Origin: Rhabditoides inermis
Lineage: Eukaryota > Nematoda > Chromadorea > Rhabditida > Rhabditidae
DNA: 64,000 nucleotides
Assembly (NCBI GenBank): GCA_963966185.1
Contig: CAWZYM010000131.1
Coordinates: 163,058 to 227,057, forward strand
Direction: 5' to 3'
The notes below the pieces were generated by a model, which saw only the letters and a list, made by a program, of their open reading frames with translations, ran no database searches and was not told where the DNA came from. How positions within the stretch are numbered: the stretch's first letter is position 1; the number at the start of each line of letters is the position of its first letter. The translations under genes and the position numbers were made by a program. Shown here piece by piece: positions 19,501-29,110 of this stretch.

Positions 19501-21755
19501 GTTCCGTCATACGCATGTGCCTATGTATGCTGCCTCTTCTCGCCTCTTGGTCATGGGATGCAGCACGGGCAGTGTGTTTGTGTTCAGGTGAGTGTTGACT
19601 GCTTATTGATGTATTGATTGATTGTGTTGTAGTCGTTTTGCGGCGAAGGGCCGCCAGCGCATTGCCCCCGTGCCTGTTCACGTCATCGCCACCAAGGACG
19701 GACCCGTCGCACAGGTGAGTTGTTTACCTGTTTATGTTGTTTACTATTGACTTGTTTAGGTGTGCATCTCTGTGTGCGAGAAGCTCTTCCTCTGCCTACA
19801 TATCCGCTCAGTCAGTCGGCAGCCCGCTTCTAGCCAGCAGGCGATACGGTATGTTGAACATTCAAATATCAGGGAATGGGAAAGGAATGATTGTGTTAAG
19901 TCACCCTGGCGACGTCTATGTCGCGGCAATAATACAAAACGAAATCACTAATAAGAACTCATCAGTGATTTCTTTTTGTTACACGCTTGGTGAAAATCAC
20001 ATATTTGTGTACATGCTTACTTATACAGGGTGCGGTCGAACAAGCTGCTCGTTTGGCAGTGTATGCGAGGGGAGAGGGAGTGGGCAGGAATGTACTGGAG
20101 GCGGTGGTGGAGGGCTTGAAGGAGAGGGTAAGTGAGGAAGGACAGGGAGACGATGATGGCATGGCGTTTCAGAAAGACCTGGAGCATGCACGACCGCTCG
20201 ACGTCGTCCTCGTTGGAGCAGGGCAGAGTGGTGAGTGGGAGGATGATATGATGGTTGCGAGGAGCTGATTCCGTCTGTTTTCAGCAGCACGAACGTCTCT
20301 CATCTGGTGTGGTTCGTGTGGCGTGCGATCGGGTCGCCGTCAGCGGACTCGACGACGACTTCTCATTTCGAGCGCCCACCCTCCAGGCAAAGGTATGTGG
20401 CATACCTGTTATTTTGCTGATCGAACGTTCCGCGTGCTGCAGGAATCGAGTGTGACATGGCGCGGTCGGGAGGCTCGGATGCGTGTGGGTGTGGAAATGG
20501 GCGGAGGAGAGGAGGGAATGCGAGAGAGGAGCAGGAGCTCTCCCTGCGATGACAGGTTGGTCCCATATTTTATTTAGATGGAGATTACAATGTTGCATAA
20601 TGCAGTTCAGCATCTAAATTCTTGATAGTTGTTCTGGAGTTGTGGTGAAACTACTGAATTACTGTGTTGAGAGCTCCATCAGCGGAACCGGAGGATGAGC
20701 GCTGGGCGCTGGATACGAGCGAGAAGGATGCTGGTGAGTGTTGTTTACTATTTCCTGTGTGTCAATCGATTGTTGCAGGTTTCTCCGTCTCTGTCTATCC
20801 CGGAGAGCGACTCTCTGCGCACTCTGCTGGGTCTCGGTCTCCATGGCGGACCAGCCATGTCACACAGCCTCGACTTCAAGGAAACGGTAGCTTTTTCATA
20901 TTTATTTTTTGCTTATGTTTGTTTTATACCTAACATCCAGGTGACGATGCACAACGTGGTGAGCAGTCTGGAAGAGCTGGCGAGGCTGGCACCTCCACGA
21001 CGCTCCGCCTCCGGTGGCTCCGCCCCCTCGACCAGGTCGGCTCCGGCGGGAGAGAGTGGATTCTCTGCGGATGTGCCTCCACCTGTGCCCCCGCATCGAA
21101 GGCCCGAGAGTGAGAGAGGGAGCAGCAGTGGAGTAGTAGGAGGAGGAGGAGGGACGGTCGCCCACAAACCACCCACTCCCAATGGTGAGTACAGGCTTTT
21201 CAATGGATTCGCGGCGCGTAGTCCGGTGGCTCGTGTGGCAGTGGAGACGTCGAATGGGATGGGAGAGAGGGGCGTGCCTGCGAGGGAGAGGAGGGAGGAG
21301 GAGGAGAAGGCCCCGCCTGCCCCTCCACCGCCACCCAGCCACTGCACTGGTGAGTGTGGATGACTGTATATTGTGCTATGCGTTACCGCATCGGATGTAG
21401 GCTGTGGCCTGCATCGTCAGTGTTATGTTGAGGCTATGTTGTGTTATTAGTGTTATGTTGTGTTATGTTGAGGCGGCATCGTGGTGCAGTTATCGGTGTG
21501 CGGTCGTCAGGTGCTGGTCTCTTCTCTCGCCACCTCGCAGCTTCTTCCACTTGATGGCTCACGAGCTGTTCAGGTGGGACATTTCCATGTTTAACTCCTT
21601 GTTCGATGTGACTTGTAGGTTGACCGTAAGTCTCGCAACGGCTGTGTTTCCTGCGTGGCTTGGAGGGGGAGGGCGCGGCCGAGGCGGCAATCGTCCTGGC
21701 CGCCAGACCCAACGGACGAGACTGGGAGGCCAACCAGGCCGGAGTCGTGTACAAG
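19501..21755 (+). pseudogene. Plus-strand exons resembling part of a beta-propeller (HPS5-like) protein
   Basis: Well-bounded exons include 19501-19587, 19633-19714 and 19760-19848. These read ...SRLLVMGCSTGSVFVF, SRFAAKGRQRIAPVPVHVIATKDGPVAQ and VCISVCEKLFLCLH, like the first blade of a WD/CNH-type propeller. Later exons ending at 21573 (VVQLSVCGRQVLVSSLATSQLL) and 21619-21755 (AAIVLAARPNGRDWEANQAGVVYK) recall a later blade of HPS5, a BLOC-2 subunit. In the last exon the frame matching HPS5 differs from the frame spliced from the exon before, which implies a frameshift or a missed splice site. Between them (about 20030-21350) is a Gly/Pro/Ser-rich, SH3-ligand-like stretch (VPPPVPPHR) I cannot place. 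There is no clear start codon at the 5' end. The HPS5 call is pattern memory only. The segment may be captured host sequence, a real third transposon gene, or a host remnant. Confidence 0.35.
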
Positions 21756-21941
21756 GTCAGTGTGGATTGTGTGCACTGGTCAGTGTTGATTGATTGATTG
21801 ATGACTGTTATTGTTGTTGTTGTTGACCGCCTCAAATATCCAGCGCTATTCCACTATACCTATTCCTAGAAATGTTTAGTTACAAGTTTATAACACAATC
21901 TTCAGCTCGAAATTTTCATATTAGGGTAATGCTAAAATGAC

Positions 21942-24380
21942 CTCTGAAGATGTCGGCCATCGTGCCCTCTGCCGCCACATGTAGATGATCGCAAACAGCG
22001 GTGTTGGGTGGTACATCGAAGTTCCACACTCCGCATCCTAAAAAAACATTGCATAGAGACAGCATTTTCGTGAACGAATTCACCACTGAATCCATTGAGC
22101 GGCGGTACGGCTCGCGAGTCTGTGATGGGGCAGGCGTTTCCTCCAGGCGTGCGTAGCTCCCAGTCATCTCCAGGCGCAGGAGGCGGAAAGCGCCACCCTC
22201 AAACCAAATTACTACTTCATTATCTCTTACGCAAAAAAAACCTCTCAGCGCGCATCCGGTTTGCGTGCATCGAGAACATCCTTGTTCTCCTTGGTGACCT
22301 TTGAGATGCCATATGTGTGCTTGCGCGGGACTGTCCAGTGACGAGTAGTTGATGTGGTACGACACATTCCACGTCTTTAAACATGTTACCCTCATCATTA
22401 CGTGCAGATATAGTACCTGTCCATCGAAGATGATCTGTTCAGGCCGCCTGTGCGACGCGGACACGAGGCCGAACAGTCTTCCGACTACTTCACCCCACAG
22501 CTGATCTGTCGACGGTTTCGTCCCACCGCACGACTGCGCTCCGACGAGGATCATGTTCATCGCCTTGGTGCGGATGGAAGGAGGCAAGTCGACGATGGAC
22601 AGAAGCACTGGCCAGAGGTGAGTGCTTAATATTAGGATGAATGATAATAATTTATTGAAAATGATACCGTCGAATGTCTGGGTACAATATGCCATCAGTA
22701 TTTATAATCAGCTGAATCTTGATGCGGCGTGCAGCGAATTCCTGAGGCGACTCGATACCTTAAAATAATTTATATTTCTTTGTTTTCCCGTATTTGTTTT
22801 CCCCTTCATATCTGACCTTCTGCGTATTTTGGGAAATAGCGCATGTCCGTCCGCGACTGTCCCAAATGCGGCTGGTTCGTGTGATGCCACTGATGCCAGG
22901 AGAGAATGTGCTAAATAGGAAATTGTCTGACAATCGATCAAGCATCAGTCACTTGAAAGTTGTTGAGAACTCGTTCACGAAGAAGTTGATCGATTCCTTG
23001 TACAGTCCACACTGTCATGTTCACATCCTCGGGGTCCGTTTTGTGTACTCTTCCAACTTGCGCGCCGCCTTGCTGATGAACAGCCCTATAACAGTTCGCA
23101 TTGTGTTAATACAGATAGGCATCGACTCACGTGTAGGTTTTACGGTTCGTAGCACACGTTGCCGACATACAGCGCACAGTACTGTTGTCTAGTGTAGAGA
23201 GACATGTGCAGTAGTGAGTTGCCCGAAGTGGGTTGGCAGCGAGAAGACGTTCTTGAAGTTGTAGTTGATCAGCTGCGGTGAATCTCAGACCCTGTGCCGC
23301 GGAAAGCGCCGCATCTTCATATACATCTTCTATTTGCGATCTGCTGAATCCACGCAACTCGTCTTTCAGCAGGCGGTAAAGCAGGTTGTCATGAATAGCT
23401 TGTAGAAAGCCAGCGGGAGGGCCAGGTGGACCGCCAGGAGGGCCGCCAGGAGGGCCAGCGGGACCACCAGGAGGGCCGCCAGGAGGGCCAGCGGGAGGGC
23501 CAGCTGGACCGCCAGGAGGGCCAGCGGGACCGCCAGGAGGGCCGCCAGGAGGGCCAGCGGGAGGGCCGCCGGGAGGGCCAGCTGGACCGCCAGGAGGGCT
23601 GCCAGGAGGGCCGCCAGGAGGGCCAGCGGGAGGGCCGCCAGGAGGGCCAGCGGGAGAGCCAGCGGGAGGGGCACCACCAGGTATGGGAAGAGGGACTCCA
23701 GACAGACCTGTAATAGATGAAGTTTTATTCAGAATTAGAATAAGGTAGTAAACACATGTTACCGTTTCTTTTATTCACCATATGATACTGATCTTTCATG
23801 TTTCATCATATGATCTCAATTATTTTAGTTAGTGCCAGTGCAACCGCTCGATCAAGAATAGGAGCAGCCGCTCGGCATCATTGGAGCACCATTGGGTATC
23901 AGGTGAGAGTTCAAATATGATATTCGATGCTTTACGTATATGTATCTATATGTGTCCTAATGCATGCATGCAATGCATACGCGAAACGCACACGAAACGC
24001 ACATGTTGTTCCATAAACGTGTATTGTCTGTATGTGTAACTGCTTGTCAACATTGATTTTCTACGTTTCACAAATCTATTCTCTTTCAGTGTGTGGACCG
24101 CGAATTGCGACCGAAACGACTGCGGTGAAAGTGCCGTTTCATCCTTCTTTCACTTACCCATGTTTCCCGTGTCCGCAGTCTCGCCTCCATACGTTTCATC
24201 ATGCATCACGTCAATATCAACATTCCCAGAAGTCCCACCCGAAAGAAGTGCTTTAATGAGATTATTTATAATAACATGTCTTAATAAAATGTTGAAACTG
24301 ACTTCGTCGAACTTTATCTGTTGTGCATCTCCTGCTTGGATAGTCACGCGGTCGCTTTGACCCAAACATCGACTAAACAA
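21942..24380 (-). CDS. Transposase, N-terminal and catalytic block (TNP2/CACTA-like)
   Basis: Six exons join in phase on the minus strand into 512 residues: 23707-23131, 23085-22953, 22910-22817, 22758-22668, 22624-22417 and 22374-21942. The first contains a Gly/Pro/Ala tract, then LLYRLLKDELRGFSRSQIEDVYEDA. Next come a Cys-rich segment (HYCTCLS...CMSATC), then IINTDG, LWPVLLSIVDLPPSIRTKAMNMILVGA, DSPAQAHIWHLKGHQGEQGCSRC and finally VCDHLHVAAEGTMADIF. The order NTDG / WP...DLPP.R / D.PA...G..GC..C / CDHLH matches TNP2-type transposases of CACTA relatives; the aspartates of NTDG and CDHLH are candidate catalytic residues. Further exons lie upstream (about 23905-23845, DTQWCSNDAERLLLFLIER, and 24380-24150), but I could not fix the start codon or all junctions. 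The expected product is a nuclear DDE/D transposase acting on the TIRs. Confidence 0.65.
23411..23694 (-). repeat. Collagen-like Gly-Pro-Ala coding repeat inside the transposase
   Basis: About thirty 9-bp units (CCTCCTGGC/GGTCCCGCT types) encode GGPPGGPAG-like tripeptides on the minus strand in the same frame as the downstream transposase sequence. The 9-bp period keeps three frames open on each strand, so a plus-strand reading also looks collagen-like. The phase-consistent exon 23707-23131 decides for minus. Confidence 0.75.
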
Positions 24381-24399
24381 ATGTTTTTATCAAAAGCAG

Positions 24400-24724
24400 C
24401 AGATATAATATATGCATAGAAGAGTATTTGAATTACAAAAACACGTGTTTAGAAATGAGCACGAAAAGTGATAACTTATAAAATATAATTGCGATCTATT
24501 AAACGTTGGGAATGAACGAGTGATCTTGTTCGCCGGTTTCAGCTGTTGTTGTCTCCACTGCCACAGACTCCGCTCTGAAAAAGTAGCATAACGGTAAGAA
24601 AACGTTTAGATATTGTTGCGTTTGAAAAGTCTGCCGCGCATAAAACCGATACCGTTTCTCGACCCTTATCGTCTCTGAAACGGTATCAGTACCATACGAA
24701 TTCGATATTTCTGGTCTTATTGTC
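24400..24724 (-). other. Right subterminal region with a possible first or unrelated exon
   Basis: The minus strand has a segment 24582-24500 after a TTTTTCAG acceptor that reads AESVAVETTTAETGEQDHSF and stops at once. It may belong to a separate minus-strand transcript or be chance. Subterminal motifs (GAAACGGTATCAG, AAACCGATACCGTTTCTCGACC) fill 24640-24700. Confidence 0.35.
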
Positions 24725-24751
24725 CGCATACGATACCAGGAATTTACGGAG
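24725..24751. repeat. Right terminal inverted repeat
   Basis: Its reverse complement starts CTCCGTAAATTC and continues CTGGTATCGTATGCG. Confidence 0.9.
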
Positions 24752-24753
24752 TA
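24752..24753. other. Right target-site duplication (TA)
   Basis: TA precedes TTCACTCACC, which continues the interrupted R1 repeat. Confidence 0.8.
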
Positions 24754-24843
24754 TTCACTCACCTTTCCCCCTTTCCATTGATCAATTATCGATTAGTACG
24801 TACCGTAATCCTAAATTCCGTAGTTCACTTCTACTCATTTCAG

Positions 24844-25120
24844 CCTATAACGCGTTCCAGTATCCGTTTTCAGTGCCCGGCTGGACCATATGACGGCGTT
24901 ATGAGGTGCGTTTTTTCTCTGTCTGATTCCCTAATCTCTCTTTCTTAAACCTCAATAATCCAATCATTTATGTGCGTCGTCTCCAATGGACTGGACTCTA
25001 CTACGTGATCAGGCTCACTGGTCCGTCTCAAGATGGTCAAGACTGCTACATCGACTTCAAGATTAAAACAAAATCGATTGTGTTCTGTGAGGATAAATTG
25101 TTCGTACCTGGTTGTTTTGG
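24844..25120 (+). pseudogene. R1-encoded exon pair of unknown function
   Basis: Segment 24844-24905 lies between TTTCAG and GTGCG and reads PITRSSIRFQCPAGPYDGVMR. The next, about 24960-25120, reads ...YVRRLQWTGLYYVIRLTG and CYIDFKIKTKSIVFCEDKLF. The same peptides, with substitutions, are encoded on the minus strand at about 34160-34440, 41000-41220, 45175-45440, 51415-51660, 58450-58680 and 63410-63680. Amino-acid composition and conservation suggest former coding sequence. No AG acceptor is visible just before the second segment in any copy I read, so I cannot build a full gene. Family unknown. Confidence 0.35.
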
Positions 25121-25264
25121 GTTCAGTTAAATAGTTTGAAGTTTGAAGTGTTTGTTTGTTTGTTTGTTGTTTGTTGTTTTTTGTTTGAAGTGTTTAAAGT
25201 TGTTTGAAGTGAAGTGAAGTTTGAACTGGATTGTTTGAGTTGGTTTGTGGAAAAATAGTAATGG

Positions 25265-25287
25265 AAAAGTTGGAGGGATGATAGAGA

Positions 25288-25325
<38 letters not shown>

Positions 25326-25352
25326 AAGAAGGAGTGACACTGAGTGTAAGAG

Positions 25353-25400
<48 letters not shown>
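25265..25400. repeat. (GA)n and (CT)n tracts in the R1 3' part
   Basis: Two opposed purine and pyrimidine tracts flank a short spacer and could form a GA/TC hairpin. Equivalent tracts occur at about 33882-34080, 40690-40830, 44910-45090, 50525-50560, 50810-50940, 51115-51245 and 58135-58290. Confidence 0.85.
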
Positions 25401-25407
<7 letters not shown>

Positions 25408-25881
25408 AACATCGATCGATTATCGATTGAATATCTATCGCACATCCAGTTGTTAGCTGCACGCGCGAGTGTACTGCGCTCACTTAGGAATACTGTATGG
25501 ACAGTATTCCTAATTTCCGTACTGCAGCTTGGTCCGTATTAGGTATACGGTACTTTGAACGCCGTCGTAAAACCAATACCAAATGTTTTGGCGGAAAATT
25601 TGGAGGGCGTGGGGTAGGAGGGGGAGGAAGAATTAGGAGAGGAGTGCAGGAGTCTTCTCTCTCTCTCTCTCCCTGTTGGGGGGACATCGATCGATTATCT
25701 ATGGATTAGAGACGTGCACACGTCCAGTTGTTAGCTGTGCGTGCGCGAGTGTAAAGGTACTGCACTTACTGTAAGGTACTGTATGTACAGTACTCCTAAT
25801 TTTCGCACTGCAGCTTTGTCCAAATTAGGCATACGGTACTTTGCATGCGGTCAGAAAGCAGACACACAATACATTTGAAAA

Positions 25882-26903
25882 CTAGCCTGGGAGTGGCCAT
25901 GTTTTTATGCAAAGGGGAATGGAAATATATAAATTTTATTTGGTTGTGAAAAAGTTTTGAAAATTTTCTAAAAACTTTTTTTCACCTCAAGGGGGGGCTG
26001 CCGCCCCCCCTTGGACCCCCCCGCCGAGGGGGGCTCCGCCCCCCCTCGACCCCCCCCCCCTTTCTTCTTTCTTTTTATTGCATCGGGGGGCTGCCGCCCC
26101 CCGCACCCCCCGCTTTTGGGTTGAGGGAGTGGAAAAAGGAGAGGAGAGGCTTTAAAACTTGTGCAAACTTCATAAAAGGCATGGGCAAAACATTTGGGAG
26201 CAGCGGGATTCGAAACCCGGACACTCACTTACGGCGCCCGCATCATAGCCACTACACTACCCGGGACACGTATTCATGTGCTCAAAACCCATTCACTATC
26301 CTTCTGACACTTGTCGAAAGAAAGCAAATTATTCTGAGCCAGACGGGATTCGAACCCGGCACCGTCTGCTTGAAATGCGGACGCTCTACCGCCTGAGCAA
26401 TAGTGGCTACGCGCAGCCTCCCGCAAAGCCCGCACTCGTCTCGGCCCGCTCGGTCACATACACAATACACAGAAATCACTTGCAATCAATCGATATCAAT
26501 CGATATCTAATCGATATCAAGCATTGACGTATTGCAATAACGTGTCTAATCACTTTACCATATGTTTAATCCATCATAGCATCGATTGTACCAGCACACA
26601 CCCTATTCAACGCCTATTCACACCCATTCACACGCTATCGCCCCGACGCGCGCTGTCCTCATCGCTCTCTCGCGCTCTGCTCACACAAGCCCAAGTGGTG
26701 TAGTGGTCTAAGGCGCACGGGCGCGCCTCGATATGCCGCACCCACGGGTTCGATCCCGGTACGGGCAGAGGATTTTGCTGACATCTTGGCATCGTCCTCT
26801 ATCCCCCTATACCATTACATCATCTGGAAATTTGCATATATGCAAATGAAGCTTAAAGTGGCGTTCCAGAGAAATTCGGCTTACCACATACTGTAGGTAG
26901 AGA
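25882..26903 (-). mobile_element. Short Helitron-like element, inverted twin of 12584-13598
   Basis: Read on minus it runs from TC (26903) to CTAG (25882) and is followed there by T, as expected at a Helitron 3' insertion junction. It carries tRNA-like L, D and S and the GC hairpins. Confidence 0.6.
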
Positions 26904-27862
26904 CTAGCCTGGGAGAGGGATTGGATACAAAGTGGGAGTGAAATGTTTTTGTTTAGCAAAAGAAAAACGTTTTGAAAAAAAATGGTCTCAACTTTTTTTT
27001 ACCTCAAGGGGGGGCTGCCGCCCCCCCTTGGACCCCCCCGCCGAGGGGGGCTCCGCCCCCCCTCGACCCCCCCGCTTCTTCTCTCTTTTTTGGTTGCATC
27101 GGGGGGCTGCCGCCCCCCGCACCCCCCGCTTTTTTCTCTCTTTTTTTGGTTGCATCGGGGGGCTGCCGCCCCCCGCACCCCCCGCTTTTTTCTCTCCTTT
27201 TTGGTTGCCTCGGGGGGCTGCCGCCCCCCGCACCCCCCGCTTTCTCGTAAAGAAAAGGGAGTGAAAACGCTCTTAAACTTGTGCAAAAATCATAAAGACA
27301 TGGGCAAAAACATTTGGGAGCAGCGGGATTCTTGAAAGGCGGACGCTCTACCGCCTGAGCAATAGTGGCTACGCGCTGCATCCCGCAAAGCCCGCACTCG
27401 TCTCGGCCCGCTCGGTCGCATACACAATACACAGAAATCACTTGCAATCAATCGATATCAATCGATATCTGATCGATATCAAGCAGTGACGTATTGCAAT
27501 CACGTGTCTAATCATTTTACCACATGTTCCATCCATCGTAGCATCGATTCCGAAAGCGCACAGCCTATTCAACGCCTATTCACACTCATTCACACGCTAT
27601 CGCCCGACGCGCGCTGTCCTCATCGCTCTCTCGCGCCCTGCGCACACAGCCCAAGTGGTGTAGTGGTCTAAGGCGCACGGGCGCGCCTCGATCTGCCGCA
27701 CCCACGGGTTCGATCCCGGTGCGGGCAGAGGATTTTGCTGACATCTCAGCATCGTCCTATGTCCCCTTGTACCATTACATCATCGAGAAATTTGCATATA
27801 TGCAAATTTCGTTAAAGTTGCGTGACAGAGAAATTCGGCTTACTACATACTGTAGGTAGAGA
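26904..27862 (-). mobile_element. Short Helitron-like element with fused tRNA-like module
   Basis: Its ends are as in the neighbours (CTAG 26904-26907, TC at 27862). It carries four GC hairpins with TTTTTTCTCTC spacers and one L module (27649-27727). The S and D modules are fused: GGGAGCAGCGGGATTC runs directly into TTGAAAGGCGGACGCTCTACC at about 27316-27371. Confidence 0.6.
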
Positions 27863-28185
27863 CTAGCCTGGGAGAGGGAGTGGATACAAGTTTTGGAATG
27901 AAAAGTGGTTTCTTTTTTTTGTTGAAAAAAGTTTTGAAAAAAAGTTTTCAATTTTTTTTACCTCAAGGGGGGGCTGCCGCCCCCCCCTTGGACCCCCCCG
28001 CAAAGGGGGGCTCCGCCCCCCCTCGACCCCCCCTTTACATTCCTTTATACACCCTGCTATGCGTCCGACACGTCAAAGTGCGATATCGAGGGTTGCGGTT
28101 GTTTTCATATCCGAGGGAGTGGACAAGGGAGAGGAAACACGTTTGAATTTGTGTAAAAATCTTAAAATACATGAGCAAAAACATT

Positions 28186-28820
28186 TGGGAGCAGCGGGGT
28201 TCGAACCCCGGTAACTCATTTGCAACGCCCGCATCGTAACCACTACACTACCAGGGACACAATCTCATGTGCTCAAAACCCATTCACTATCACCCTGACT
28301 CAATAGCAAGAACGGCAAAACATTTTGGGAGAAGCGGGGATCGAACCCCGGTCACTCACTTGCCGTGCCCGCATCATAGCCACTACACTACCAGAGACAC
28401 GTTCACATGTGCTCAAAACCCATTCACTATCCCTCTGACTCAATAGCACGAACGGCAAAACATTTTGGGAGAAGCGGGGTTCGAACCTCGGTCACTCACT
28501 TGCCGTGCCCGCATCGTAGCCACTACACTACCGAGAAGACAATTTTATGTGCTCAAAACCCATTCACCATCCTATTGCGTCACTTCAAAGACAACAAAAC
28601 ATTTTGGGAGAAGCGGGGTTCGAACCCCGGTCACTCACTTGACACGCTCGCATCGTAGCCACTACACTACCATAGACACATTCTCATGTGCTCAAAACCC
28701 ATTCACTATCCTTCTGACAACGTAACAAAGAAAACAAAACATTTTGGCTGAGACGGGATCCGAACCCGGGAACGTCTGCTTGACAGGCTGACGCTCTACC
28801 GCCTGAGCAATAGTGGCTAC
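28186..28820 (-). repeat. 140-bp tandem array of tRNA-like S modules plus one D module
   Basis: S modules start at 28186, 28326, 28466 and 28605, so the period is 139-140 bp. Between them lies CATGTGCTCAAAACCCATTCACTATC. The D module follows at 28746. T arms (GGGGTTCGAACCCC) are conserved; acceptor stems are not. Confidence 0.75.
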
Positions 28821-28889
28821 GCGCTGGCTGCCGCAAAGCCCGTACTTGTCTCTGCCCGCTCGTTCGCATGCACAATGTAGAGAAATTAC

Positions 28890-29110
28890 TTGCGATCAAT
28901 CGATATCAATCGATATCAACCGATATCATTGCAAAACGTATTCAATACATTACCGCAATCACTTCATAGTACAAAAAACCACTTGCAAACAATCGATATC
29001 AATCGATATCAACCGATATCAATGCAAAACGCATTCAATTCATTAGCGCAATCACTTCATAGTACAAAAAATCACTTGCAAACAATCGATATCACCCGAT
29101 ATCAATGCAA
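28890..29110. repeat. Tandem block with ATCGATATCAATCGATATCAA motifs
   Basis: Three units of about 85-95 bp share ATCGATATCA and TCATAGTACAAAAA. This is an expansion of the single ATCGATATC motif found in the other Helitron-like elements. Confidence 0.7.

Larger units (their letters stand above)
15168..24751. mobile_element. 9.58-kb DNA transposon with 27-bp TIRs and TNP2-like transposase
   Basis: The ends are matching inverted repeats (15168-15194 and 24725-24751), 24 of 27 bases identical, flanked by TA. Joining the two flanks at one TA rebuilds the sequence seen in four intact R1 copies (GTTGCATATTCACTC), so both ends are fixed to the base. Inside the TIRs, further motifs (ACCGTTTC...CGATAAG and CGAGAAACGGTA) occur near both ends as candidate subterminal transposase sites. 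The element carries a transposase gene in two blocks (17927-19400 and 21942 to about 24380, minus), a 427-aa minus-strand gene (15732-17606) and plus-strand exons (19501-21755). Its superfamily is uncertain: the protein recalls TNP2 of CACTA/EnSpm, but the ends do not start CACTA. Confidence 0.88.
14165..25881 (+). mobile_element. Long repeat R1 (plus orientation), interrupted by the TIR transposon
   Basis: R1 starts TCATAGATTACTAG, then has a GC-rich minisatellite zone (about 14400-14760), a CT tract (about 14803-14880) and ATCGATTGATAATC motifs. A conserved segment (about 14945-15167) is followed, after the insertion, by exon-like segments (24844-24905 and about 24970-25120). It ends with GA/CT tracts and paired ATCGATCGATTATCGAT motifs. 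Minus-strand copies end near 35574, 42394, 47114, 52718 and 60035, with a further partial copy at the right edge. The right boundary at 25881 is inferred from the CTAG of the next element. Confidence 0.5.

Noticed and set aside
22028..22073. A 46-nt intron in the transposase ending TTTTTTTAG before GATGCGG.
   Set aside because: Removing it shifts away from the frame that gives VCDHLHVAAEG; the unspliced frame is open and keeps the motif.
23426..23713. A plus-strand Arg/Gln/Glu repeat protein or plus-strand collagen.
   Set aside because: The 9-bp period keeps many frames open. Only the minus-strand frame joins in phase to flanking transposase exons.
15168..24751. A Maverick/Polinton or other virus-like element.
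   Set aside because: TIRs are only 27 bp, the target duplication is 2 bp, and no polymerase, integrase, ATPase or capsid-like gene is seen.
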